Assembly: GCA_963971285.1 (NCBI GenBank)
Contig: OZ020248.1
Coordinates: 16,182,001-16,246,000 of the forward strand
Reading direction: 5' to 3'
From: Astropecten irregularis
Taxonomy: Eukaryota > Echinodermata > Asteroidea > Paxillosida > Astropectinidae
DNA length: 64,000 nucleotides
Of this stretch, positions 30,001 through 37,591 are shown in pieces. A model generated the notes under the pieces. That model saw only the letters and a program-made list of their open reading frames with translations, had not been told where the DNA came from and did not search any database. How positions within the stretch are numbered: the stretch's first letter is position 1; each line of letters starts with the position of its first letter. A program made the position numbers and the translations under genes.

Positions 30001-33000
30001 TCTACATATTTCTTCTTCTCATATTCAAGTTTATTTTCTCTGAATTCTTTACAATTGTAATATTTCTGTCTTTTTGCATAACTTTGTTTTTCCTTGTACG
30101 TAGTATACTCCTCTGCAACTTTTGCATTTTTTGTTTTATTATATCTTTCTCTTGCTCTATCTCTTTGCAATTTCTGTTTCAATTTCACATTTACACGTTT
30201 ACGTCCCTTTTGCTTACACTGAGGATGTGTCGGCTTATCTTCCTTTCTAGCATCACATTGACTTACATGAACATTACTGGGTGGGTCTGTACAAGTAGCC
30301 TGAGACAACAAATCTCTGTTACAATACATTTCACAATTGTCACCTGCATTACTTGAAACAAGCCCATGAACATTCACAACTAAATCATAATGAACTTCAT
30401 TTCTATGATACAAATAAATTCCACAATTTGACAATCTCTCAGTATTGCTGAATGAACGAGAAAACAAATACCACTTATTTGCCTCACTATATGTGTATAA
30501 ATCAACACCCAACATGTCAGCCATTACTATGATTTCTACTTCTGTTGCCCATGTACCATTATGAAACAACCTCTGCCTAGCCACATAATCTTGCACTGTA
30601 GAAAAACCTTCTCTTAAGAAACACTTAAATTTATCAGCATATTTCAGCAAATGATTTACAGTAAGAGTTCTCACATGTCTATGATTTCCTTCAGTTCCTG
30701 ATATAGCACAAGAAATAGCTCTAAAGAAACAGTTCCCATCACCTTTTATCTTCTTTACAGTGTCAGGTCTTCCCATTTTCTCACATCTTGTGGAAATCTC
30801 ATCAGTATTCACACATACTTTCCTAATCCCAAAATGTTGACACAATTTTATCTTCATCTCTTTAGTAAGTGGCAAAAAGTTCAAAGGAACTGGTTCAGTA
30901 ACTTGTATTATTTCTAAATCATTATCACTCTTGTTACCATTACTTAATTCATGATCAAAACCAGTGGCATTTACATCATCAAACAAAACACTGTGTGCTG
31001 TATCTTCTTCATCACCATAATTTCCTTCATTGTTTAGGGCATTATTACTTTCCATTGTCTCATTTAAACATTGATTTTCAACACCTTGTGTACAACTACT
31101 GGTGCAAGCACTGTTACAACTGTCAATGTGTTGATCACTACAGATACTGAGGTCATGACTAATGCAAATATTAACACCTGTAATTTCAAATTGCTCACTA
31201 TCAGACAGATTCATAGAATGTCCAAGTTCAGTACAATACCTGTACACACCTTGCCATGTTGATGAACGGAGCAAAATACTTGTTCCATCTTGAACTTGAC
31301 GGCCATGAACACTTCTGGAATGTGAATCAAATACATAATACATTCCAACGTGGGAAATCACTGCAAAAGTATTTCCATGAAAACATATGAAACATGCTTG
31401 ATATTTCTGAATTGTTTGTTCTATAGCTAGTTTCAGTGAAATCATGTTGAACTCTGCCAAAGTTGAATCCTGTTCATTGAATGTTCCTACAACAGGTTCC
31501 GCATAATTCATGCTAAAGTTGTTTGCATACACATTCAAATCAGTTGGTAATTCATTGATAAGCAGATAATCATTATTCATAGTTGAGCTTCGCTGCAAAA
31601 ATCCATACAGTTCATTGCCAGTGTTAAGCACATTGTCCATGTCATTCCTTCCCCAATTATTCATACATTTTATCTGACTTTTCATAATTGCACTCAAGGA
31701 CATGGCCACACATTGCTTTCCAATATTTCTTCCAAACCGTACATCTCCTTGATGACAACTGCCTTGTGCAACAATTGATTGATCAACTTGTCTACTATTC
31801 ACTGTCTGACAACACTGTATCTTAGCAGGCTTTACCACATCATTAGACTGCATTTCATTCATCTTATTCTTCAAATCTGCATCAACCTTTCTCTTTCTCC
31901 TGCTATTTGGATGTATTCCTGTCACGTTAATTTTGCTGGCATTATTTACAGATCTAATTCCAGTTCTCTTGACATCATTTTTAGTGCCATCCTTGTTTCT
32001 GCTGTGACTTTCTGTTTGTCTAGTGTCATCAGTGTGGGGTAAGGATTTCTCACTTTGACGTCTCTCACACTTTTGTGGACACACTCTGGGCTGTGATTGT
32101 TTATCTGTACATTTCTCCTTTTCACTTGAAGTATCAGGTGAAATTGTTTTCCTCTTTCTGAAGAAGTAACCACCACTCTGTTGTCTAATTGACTGTTTAC
32201 CAGTACTTAGTTTAACATACCCATTTCCTGTCTTTGGTGTATCATTCCTTCTGTTCTCCTTGTCAGACACTTCATCAATAGGTCCACCTGAACACTGGTC
32301 TACTGCACTGTAAGGCATATCAAACTGATTCTCATCTGTACAAATACCAAAATTGTGAAACAAACTGTCAGAGTAATTACTATGTCCACATTTACAACAA
32401 ACCCAAGTGAATGTCTTACCAGTCAAATATTCCTTAATGTTCAAAATACCTGTGCAAGTCGTATGAAACCACACACAACATTTATCACATTGTATCTTCC
32501 TTTTGCTACACCCATCACTTTTATCACAAAGCCAACACACATTGCCATTATCACTTTCTGTTTCCAGGTCCTTGACTTTCTCCTCTCTTACTTGACAGGT
32601 CTTTCTATTCTTGCCTCCTTTCATAACTTTGGACATTTCACAGACATTCTTTCCTCTCCTTCTGTTTACAGTCTGTCTTACATGAATAACTTTGCTAATA
32701 CATCTTCTTGTATGACAAAATGTAGATTTCATTACTTCTTCATGTACTTGTCTGTCCTTCTTAGACATACGCTGCTCAATTGATTTCCCATTTCTTCTGT
32801 AATTATACATCACATGTTTCTTGGCCTTTCTTGTCATTCTTACTCGCTTTGGAACCGTGTATCCAGTTGTTTGACACCTCCGATTCATTGTGTGTTGACG
32901 ACACTTCCAACTATTTGAACATGTACATGTTGCTATCACTTGTCTCTTCAATGTACGAGGACTCTTCTGCTTCAATGGTATTGTAAATACACCTTTCACA

Positions 33001-35156
33001 TGCTTAGTACACTTCTTATACCTCATATACCTCAACCCACAGCCTTTCATATGTATCACCTTGTGGCTCATATCACAGCTCGTATCATGTCTCACCTCAT
33101 GACTCATATCACAGCTTGTATCATGTCTCACCTCATGACTCATATCACAGCTTGTATCATGTCTCACCTCATGACTCACATCACAGCTTGTATCATGTCT
33201 CACCTCATGACTCATATCACAGCTTGTATCATGTCTCACCTCATGACTCATATCACAGCTTGTATCAAGGCTCACCTCATGACTCATATCACAGCTTGTA
33301 TCATGTCTCACCTCATGACTCATATCACAGCTTGTATCATGTCTCACCTCATGACTCGTATCACAGCTTGTATCATGTCTCACCTCATGACTCATATCAC
33401 AGCTTGTATCATGTCTCACCTCATGACTCATATCACAGCTTGTATCATGTCTCACCTCATGACTCGTATCACAGCTTGTATCATGTCTCACCTCATGACT
33501 CATATCACAGCTTGTATCATGTCTCACCTCATGACTCGTATCACAGCTTGTATCATGTCTCACCTCATGACTCATATCACAGCTTGTATCATGTCTCACC
33601 TCATCACTCATATCACAGCTTGTATCATGTCTCACCTCATGACTCATATCACAGCTTGTATCATGTCTCACCTCATGACTCATATCACAGCTTGTATCAT
33701 CGCTCACCTCATGACTCATATCACAGCTTGTATCATGTCTCACCTCATGACTCATATCACAGCTTGTATCATGTCTCACCTCATGACTCGTATCACAGCT
33801 TGTATCATGTCTCACCTCATGACTCATATCATGGCTTACCTCATGACTCACATCACAGCTTGTATCATGTCTCACCTCATGACTCATATCACAGCTTGTA
33901 TCATCGCTCACCTCATGACTCATATCATGGCTTACCTCATGACTCACATCACAGCTTGTATCATGTCTCACCTCATGACTCATATCACAGCTTGTATCAT
34001 GTCTCACCTCATGACTCGTATCACAGCTTGTATCATGTCTCACCTCATGACTCGTATCACAGCTTGTATCATGTCTCACCTCATGACTCATATCACAGCT
34101 TGTATCATCGCTCACCTCATGACTCATATCATGGCTTACCTCATGACTCATATCACAGCTTGTATCATGTCTCACCTCATGACTCATATCACAGCTTGTA
34201 TCATGTCTCACCTCATGACTCATATCACAGCTTGTATCATGTCTCACCTCATGGCTCACATCACAGCTTGTATCATCGCTCACCTCATGACTCATATCAC
34301 AGCTTGTATCATGTCTCACCTCATGACTCATATCATGGCTTACCTCATGACTCACCTCATGACTCATATCACAGCTTGTATCATGTCTCACCTCATGACT
34401 CATATCATGGCTCACCTCATGACTCACCTCATGACTCATATCATGGCTTACCTCATGACTCACCTCATGACTCACATCACAGCTTGTATCATGTCTCACC
34501 TCATGACTCATATCATGGCTCACCTCATGACTCACCTCATGACTCATATCATGGCTTACCTCATGACTCACCTCATGACTCACATCACAGCTTGTATCAA
34601 GGCTCACCTCATGACTCACATCACAGCTTGTATCATCGCTCACCTCATGGCTCGTGTCACAGCTTGTCTCATAGCTTTTCTTATAACTCATTTGTTCAAC
34701 ACATTTCTTTATACCATGACATAAACGCTTTACATTATGACGAAAGCTAACGAGCCTTCTATTTCCGAGCTTCATTTTGAGGTTCATTTTGAGGTTCATT
34801 CTGAGGTTCATTTTGAGGTTCATTGTTATCTTTGGTTTATTCACATGGCATGTATGGCTGTTGCTGATAGCAAGCACTGGTGCCTGGTTCTCAGCAACGT
34901 CCTCAAGCAAGAGTGCTCGAGTCACAAGCCCAGAGTGGACTTGAGTGGGAAAGGAAAGGAAAGAGGAATAGAGAGAAAGAGAGCGGACATGAGAACTAAC
35001 ACAAGAACAGCTTAGGAAAGAAAGACTAGACAAGTCAGAAAGAAACATGCAAGTGTTGGAGGAAACGTACATTCCTCCAACGGGCCTCCTCATCTTCAGG
35101 ATCCCCATATCATCCTTCACTGTCTTAGCTTGCTGGAGTCGCTGGTACTTGGGCAT
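24099..35156 (-). CDS. Helentron Rep-helicase-endonuclease polyprotein with PHD and two cysteine-protease-like domains (H1)
   Basis: About 3685 residues, uninterrupted, from ATG 35156 (the first ATG; upstream codons look like an intron end, TTTTCAG at about 35162). In order: SHEVRHDTSCDM-type 12-aa repeats (residues about 155-700); PHD finger CWLC...C..C...H..C (about 875-930); a tegument-protease-like domain with GKQCVAMSLSAI (about 1150) and YYVFDSHSR (about 1275); OTU domain GDGNCFFRA (about 1473) to HYDLVV (about 1590); twelve basic 18-aa repeats (about 1730-1950); a Cys-rich region; Rep HUH motif PHTHCLFW (about 2476) and Y-x3-Y (YVVSYMSK, about 2683); helicase Walker A GGAGTGKS (about 3035), IIDEISM, VGDFYQLPP, AYVALSRV; a C-terminal EEP endonuclease with GDFNED (about 3618). 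It nicks, unwinds and joins DNA for rolling-circle transposition (family knowledge). Confidence 0.9.
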   Translation of the reverse strand: MPKYQRLQQAKTVKDDMGILKMRRPVGGMYVSSNTCMFLSDLSSLSFLSCSCVSSHVRSLSLYSSFLSFPTQVHSGLVTRALLLEDVAENQAPVLAISNSHTCHVNKPKITMNLKMNLRMNLKMNLKMKLGNRRLVSFRHNVKRLCHGIKKCVEQMSYKKSYETSCDTSHEVSDDTSCDVSHEVSLDTSCDVSHEVSHEVSHDMSHEVSHEVSHDMSHEVRHDTSCDVSHEVSHEVSHDMSHEVSHEVSHDMSHEVRHDTSCDMSHEVSHEVSHDMSHEVRHDTSCDMSHEVSDDTSCDVSHEVRHDTSCDMSHEVRHDTSCDMSHEVRHDTSCDMSHEVSHDMSHEVSDDTSCDMSHEVRHDTSCDTSHEVRHDTSCDTSHEVRHDTSCDMSHEVRHDTSCDVSHEVSHDMSHEVSDDTSCDMSHEVRHDTSCDVSHEVSHDMSHEVRHDTSCDTSHEVRHDTSCDMSHEVRHDTSCDMSHEVSDDTSCDMSHEVRHDTSCDMSHEVRHDTSCDMSDEVRHDTSCDMSHEVRHDTSCDTSHEVRHDTSCDMSHEVRHDTSCDTSHEVRHDTSCDMSHEVRHDTSCDMSHEVRHDTSCDTSHEVRHDTSCDMSHEVRHDTSCDMSHEVSLDTSCDMSHEVRHDTSCDMSHEVRHDTSCDVSHEVRHDTSCDMSHEVRHDTSCDMSHEVRHDTSCDMSHKVIHMKGCGLRYMRYKKCTKHVKGVFTIPLKQKSPRTLKRQVIATCTCSNSWKCRQHTMNRRCQTTGYTVPKRVRMTRKAKKHVMYNYRRNGKSIEQRMSKKDRQVHEEVMKSTFCHTRRCISKVIHVRQTVNRRRGKNVCEMSKVMKGGKNRKTCQVREEKVKDLETESDNGNVCWLCDKSDGCSKRKIQCDKCCVWFHTTCTGILNIKEYLTGKTFTWVCCKCGHSNYSDSLFHNFGICTDENQFDMPYSAVDQCSGGPIDEVSDKENRRNDTPKTGNGYVKLSTGKQSIRQQSGGYFFRKRKTISPDTSSEKEKCTDKQSQPRVCPQKCERRQSEKSLPHTDDTRQTESHSRNKDGTKNDVKRTGIRSVNNASKINVTGIHPNSRRKRKVDADLKNKMNEMQSNDVVKPAKIQCCQTVNSRQVDQSIVAQGSCHQGDVRFGRNIGKQCVAMSLSAIMKSQIKCMNNWGRNDMDNVLNTGNELYGFLQRSSTMNNDYLLINELPTDLNVYANNFSMNYAEPVVGTFNEQDSTLAEFNMISLKLAIEQTIQKYQACFICFHGNTFAVISHVGMYYVFDSHSRSVHGRQVQDGTSILLRSSTWQGVYRYCTELGHSMNLSDSEQFEITGVNICISHDLSICSDQHIDSCNSACTSSCTQGVENQCLNETMESNNALNNEGNYGDEEDTAHSVLFDDVNATGFDHELSNGNKSDNDLEIIQVTEPVPLNFLPLTKEMKIKLCQHFGIRKVCVNTDEISTRCEKMGRPDTVKKIKGDGNCFFRAISCAISGTEGNHRHVRTLTVNHLLKYADKFKCFLREGFSTVQDYVARQRLFHNGTWATEVEIIVMADMLGVDLYTYSEANKWYLFSRSFSNTERLSNCGIYLYHRNEVHYDLVVNVHGLVSSNAGDNCEMYCNRDLLSQATCTDPPSNVHVSQCDARKEDKPTHPQCKQKGRKRVNVKLKQKLQRDRARERYNKTKNAKVAEEYTTYKEKQSYAKRQKYYNCKEFRENKLEYEKKKYVESGEKKKKLLNKKYHTDIAHKEKRVNSEKTKYHTDNVHRSRKINSEKTKYHTDIAHRVKKVNSEKTKYHTDSFHRSRKIKSEKTKYHTDNVHRSRKINSEKTKYHTDIAHRKKKVNSEKTKYHEDSVYRKKKINSGKNKYRNDIVHRQEKITSTVARYYRDATYRQKTINRAKNKYHSNRIYRNAVVNSIKKKYWSNHVYKVNLITSLKRKYRHDANYRMKIKQRNIRTRNKKIQHARNMRNVIQNWKKSVSTGPEYVCAVCCKLLFKRQVIRCNKEKYSSIGCISDKYLHRCICTKECGNECLVSKSSRSRLWICYTCHRTLLQKKIPAEACTNNLEVIDIPQELDCLNILEEHLIAINIPFMKMVALPKGGQNGIHGPVVCVPSNITETVTALPRCRNENQLIRIKLKRKLTYKGYYQYQFVTKEHVETALSYLKQNNAWYKDIEINCDWSDPLLDDVNDEEHDEDEVVHESDESSVSDEETDEDRLCGIPLDTCLQPIDIGQEVLDQYFDDVFCVAPCEGNNPVRVLMEKGNEAKCFPALFPVGSPIFDDKRDGKLTRLRYFHNRLMNADNRFAKCTQYIFYAQYLSEIEKVMSGVSIAMRQSSGEMHCGQSVNSSMIKDRDQLNDILQSDSGYKFLKPIRGTPSYWQSTQRDVMAMIRQLGIPTWFCSFSAADMRWPEVINTILRQQGDFRNIEDLDWNDKCTVLRSNPVTVARMFENRFHTFLKDVIMSSAEPIGRVNDYFYRVEFQQRGSPHTHCLFWIENAPKLEEDDDADVINFIDKYISCKLPTQEEDEELNEIISHVQQHSRKHTKSCKKKGSECRFNFPRPPSNRTFIASHDSADGCDDEESEDDEYNPEESTSISNDEMKRKAAKELLQSVWNAIQDDKNQHMSTSELFQRISITQTDFEKANDVLSRKSSIVLKREPQDVWVNLYNPDLIRAWNANMDIQYITDAYACAAYVVSYMSKSERELGELLAHAQNEAKKGNLDARQSMKEIGCVYLHNRELSAQEAVFRVCGLRLKEGSRKVEFIPVGENPVRMSLPLSVIQNKCEDDDIFMTNRVDRYKARPDIDEFNDMCLATFSSEYRIIYNAGTCNKSRKSPVYALKHGLGHIQKRTRTDPAVIRYPRFSVTKYPEKYYHSILQLFLPYRVDAQLKPPQFDNYEQFYRNGSVCINNQMKSVSVVVENHRSKYEKNAEALEAAKQYVEKHGMQEDAWAMISPISEQERLECEAEREPVLSEDDDLDIPDLQSDKKDKVCNIEPHSARISNQDALRLLRSLNVQQRKVFNKIRDWCLQKVQGKNPEPFHVFITGGAGTGKSHLVKSIHYEATRLFTRMVHNPDNVSVMITAPTGVAAFNINGSTIHSALSIPTDARLPYQPLGEEKLNTLRNELQDLQIVIIDEISMVDHKMLCYIHGRLRQIKQTRDLKPFGKVSILAVGDFYQLPPVKGKSLYQKDITVDLWNDCFKKVELTEIMRQKDDMQFAETLNRIRVRAKQDKLLDEDVAMLQSRETGEEWDDALHIFPCNKQVDEYNKKILFAKCSDYFCILANDFQKESHKKTSQVKIPQKSVRTTLPESLWLGTGARVMLSKNLDVSDGLVNGVLGTVCEIILSPDESTPEYIHILFDSKSVGSKVKRKNDGFIRIQREEEHISKQWIRRQFPLKLAWACTVHKVQGVTTDRAVVSLERTFSAGQAYVALSRVTSLNGLVIEGFNEKFVYCNKSVKDSLTNMIQFIEEPNVRTLPSNGTVIMMHNIQGLKEHFEDLKCNIDMMSADFICLTETWSENEFDCETELSDFKCYDQVRIASYNNSCNITQMLSKQCHGGVAVYGRRNKTFSRLILPVHNLEYIAIQVICEMSYSLVTIYRPASFSMNEFITNMKHLLDELHKVSNRCIVIGDFNEDIFKQHSQIEKLMCEHGYKQCVTDATTENGTLIDHVYVRNIESVCATVIPTYYSYHEGVCINM
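29420..29985 (-). repeat. 54-bp coding repeat (18 aa), about twelve units in H1
   Basis: Units of the KYHTDNVHRSRKINSEKT type, Lys-rich with a fixed KY.....HR rhythm, in the polyprotein just before the Cys-rich/Rep part. H2 has about nine units with one 4-residue insertion. Confidence 0.85.
33063..34690 (-). repeat. 36-bp coding minisatellite (12 aa), about 45 units in H1
   Basis: SHEVRHDTSCDM and variants, with occasional 8-residue SHEVSHDM units. It is in frame throughout. On the other strand the same array gives two long but meaningless open frames, because 36 is a multiple of three and the unit has no stop in those frames. H2 has about 19 units. Confidence 0.9.
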
Positions 35157-35530
35157 TTTTCCTGAAAACAAATTGAAAAGAAAAACAGAAACATATAAGG
35201 TCAGTAGACAAAACACATAAAAGGGATGTTTTCCTAACCCACTCTACTGACTGTTGCAAGATGGCCCAGATATTAGTGGTTGCATTTCATGTCATTTTTA
35301 TTCATTTGTATTTTTCAGGTTCAACTGCTTCAGTCAGTGGTTTGTTCTTCTTTAAATTACTTCAATCAATATTTTCAGTTTCAGTTCCCGTTCTGGTTTA
35401 TTTTGTGTTTTGATACAAAATAAGCCGGAACATTCCCCTTTGGGAGATTCCTGAAGTTTTGTTGCTACAATGAATAAATTGATCCTTCGGAAATAGCAGT
35501 AATAATACAGTAATGTCTGCTTTCATAGCT

Positions 35531-35654
35531 TCTGACTGAAAACCAAAAAAGGTACAATTTAGGACGCTGCCAATGTAGGGCTGGACAATGCAGGTCAGTC
35601 AAAAGCTGGTTCAGTAACCAGGAGGTTGCAGGTTCAAGTCCTCCTTCAGTCAGA
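35531..35654 (+). repeat. Degenerate tRNA-like stretch flanked by a 10-bp inverted repeat (H1)
   Basis: TCTGACTGAA at 35531-35540 is the exact inverse complement of TTCAGTCAGA at 35645-35654. Between them is a tRNA-like sequence with a B-box-like GGTTCAAGTCC. The arrangement echoes the locus at 23531-23880 and is repeated in H2 at 59791-59914. Confidence 0.5.
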
Positions 35655-36401
35655 TTTCTTGGCTCTTCTTGACTTAAGCAAATGCCGTCAACTTCCGTAG
35701 TTGTTTATTACAAAGCATATTCATATACATGTACTACCTTGTTCAAGGTTTTTCATAATTTTTGTTAACAAGTTACTGTACAAAGACACTGTTTGATTTC
35801 CTCTATACTGAAATGCTGTTCAAGTGACATACACAAGTGACATAAATGTCCAAGTATAGTATAAAATGCAGATATTACTTCAAAACACCAATACATAATC
35901 AGAACAAAAAAATAACTTTTGTGTACTGGACAAGTGCAAAAAAGTACAAGAATTCATCATGATTTTCATAATTATCTTATTAAGAACATTGGCATTGACA
36001 GACTCAATCAAACAAATCAATAACAGAAATATACACCATTGACTAAAAATCCTTCAATTTACATAAAATGTTGAATATGATTCAAACACAAGTGAGATAC
36101 GTAGCCACTGGTTATAAACCCAACAGTCAAAAAGTGTGCTACAGCACAATAATGTACAGGTATGAAGGACATAATGTTTACGTAAAAAAAGGAAAAATAA
36201 GTAAATATGCAGACGTCCTAAATTAATGAGGAGTCCTTTCTCCATGATTATACTGAACATTAATTAATAAAACAATTATTGAATTAATTGTTATCATCCA
36301 TGTTTAATTTATGACATAAATGAATGGCTAGGCCACCCATGGATGGATAGATTCAAATTGAGGCAAAACTATACAAGATCATACAAACTACTCCACATAG
36401 G

Positions 36402-36700
36402 CAGGCGCGGTTTTACGGGGGGGCTAGGGGGGGCTACACCCCCCAAAAAATTTTGTCTAGCCCCCCAAAAAAATGCAAGTGAAAAAAAAAATTCTTGAAA
36501 ATACTGGATTTTTTCAGTTATTCAGCGCCAATTACATAAAAAACGCGTTGTGTGGGCTATAATGTGCATGTTTTTCGACCCCTAATAAGACATAACAGAA
36601 GCGAGTGTTAGAAGAACCCAAAATATTAGGTCTTCCAGCCCCCCAAAAAAATAATGGCTCTTCTAGCCCCCCCAAAATTTTGACTCTAGAACCGCGCCTG
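36402..36700. mobile_element. hAT-type MITE (299 bp) with 8-bp target duplication
   Basis: The ends are CAGGCGCGGTT...AACCGCGCCTG, with subterminal G-runs and C-runs facing each other. It is flanked by identical CACATAGG at 36394-36401 and 36701-36708. CAG-starting inverted repeats and 8-bp duplications are typical of hAT elements. No transposase is present. It occurs at the identical place in H2, so it inserted before H1 and H2 separated. Confidence 0.88.
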
Positions 36701-36708
36701 CACATAGG

Positions 36709-37425
36709 CAATAATCCATACTGACCATAGCTATAGCATGACCATGTTCACAATACTAATCCCCAACAAGTTCCTAACGTTAGCCTTTGCATCAAATTAT
36801 TTGTTAACCGAAATCCTCTTCAAACATATTATGGCAATCGCAACAGACGCTAGTTTATAAAGACTTAGATAGTACATGTACCTCGCACTACTCACTGAAA
36901 TATACACAAAAACAAACATTTTTATTTCATGAAGCATTCATAACCTTACTTACTTGGCGTGGTGAAAAAACACTATTGTCATGAATAGATTGTTCTCCTC
37001 CAAGCTGTAGATAGTAAACACTCTCATTGAGACAGGATACACGACCAAAATGCACCCCGAAGTAAGCCCGTGTCCCAATTCTATGGCTGCGGCTGGAAAT
37101 TACGCACGTACCTATAGAAGCCACTAGCCATTGACTGCAGACGTCGGAACGCGGCCTAAGACATGCGCAGAACGGTGGTTGTTGTACGGAAGCCGAATTG
37201 TGTCAGTTGATCTCTCAAGTTTTGTTTTATACATCGCGCGCGTGGATTATGCATAATATCCGTCGGCCGCAATAGTCGCTATCGGATGAATGAATTTTTC
37301 TAGCCTAAAAGCATACGATTTTTTAAAAAGCTCCTCATTCAAAAGTGGTAAGAGCTAGGATCATTCATGATTCTTTCAACAAAAGTCAATGTTAGGCAAG
37401 GTCTTTCCTTAATTGTGACACAAAC
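36709..37425. other. H1 right subterminal region, non-coding
   Basis: Seen from the gene this is the far upstream region. It holds a GC-richer stretch at 37130-37270 (GACGTCGGAACGCGGCC, ACATGCGCAG) that could be a promoter, then a piece of the 129-bp minisatellite (37332-37410). A 65-codon minus frame at 36927-37124 is broken by a 19-bp deletion in H2, so it is not called a gene. Confidence 0.4.
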
Positions 37426-37449
37426 CATGGAGCTATTTATAGCTCCATG
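37426..37449. repeat. Perfect 11-bp hairpin near the right end of H1
   Basis: CATGGAGCTAT, a TT loop, ATAGCTCCATG. It is also present at 63102-63125 in H2. It was not seen in the short non-autonomous units. Confidence 0.8.
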
Positions 37450-37591
37450 CACAAACACAACCAAAAGTTACGTGACTTAAGATTAAAGGTGCACTCTTCT
37501 ATAACTTGAAAGCTTCAAAGGTTGTGACGATTTTTTTATATCATAATGCGGAAAAGCCATGTGTTCTGTTTTCAACAGACACAACCTCTAG

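Larger units (their letters stand above)
35157..36957 (-). other. Upstream (leader) region of the H1 gene with a possible 5' intron
   Basis: On the minus strand a pyrimidine-rich tract ending TTTTCAG lies 6 bases before the ATG at 35156, a good 3' splice site. A matching GTAAGTAAGG donor is at 36953-36944, giving an intron of about 1.8 kb. The region holds a tRNA-like stretch (35574-35652) and a hAT-type MITE, and otherwise no gene. The matching region in H2 is almost identical. Confidence 0.35.
18540..37591 (-). mobile_element. Autonomous Helentron H1 (about 19.05 kb)
   Basis: Bounded on the left by TTGGCTTTTTCG (18540-18551) plus hairpin and TTC tract, and on the right by CGGAAAAGCC (37549-37558), the GC-variant hairpin and CTAG (37588-37591). 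It contains one giant minus-strand gene with Rep, helicase and endonuclease domains. It also holds two 129-bp repeats, a LINE fossil, 72-76-bp and 31-bp minisatellites, three tRNA-like stretches and a hAT-type MITE. The strand given follows the gene. The inverted repeats are asymmetric: at the very tip on the left, 33 bp inside on the right. That is the arrangement reported for Helitron2/Helentron elements (established knowledge). Confidence 0.78.

Noticed and set aside
32940..34750. Two very long plus-strand open frames (594 and 544 codons) opposite the Helentron gene
   Set aside because: They are produced by the 36-bp tandem repeat, which has no stops in those frames. The encoded sequence is pure repeat, and the minus-strand frame carries recognisable domains.
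36927..37124. 65-codon minus-strand frame as a first coding exon of the H1 gene
   Set aside because: A 19-bp deletion breaks the frame in H2 while the main gene is intact there; an untranslated leader is more likely.
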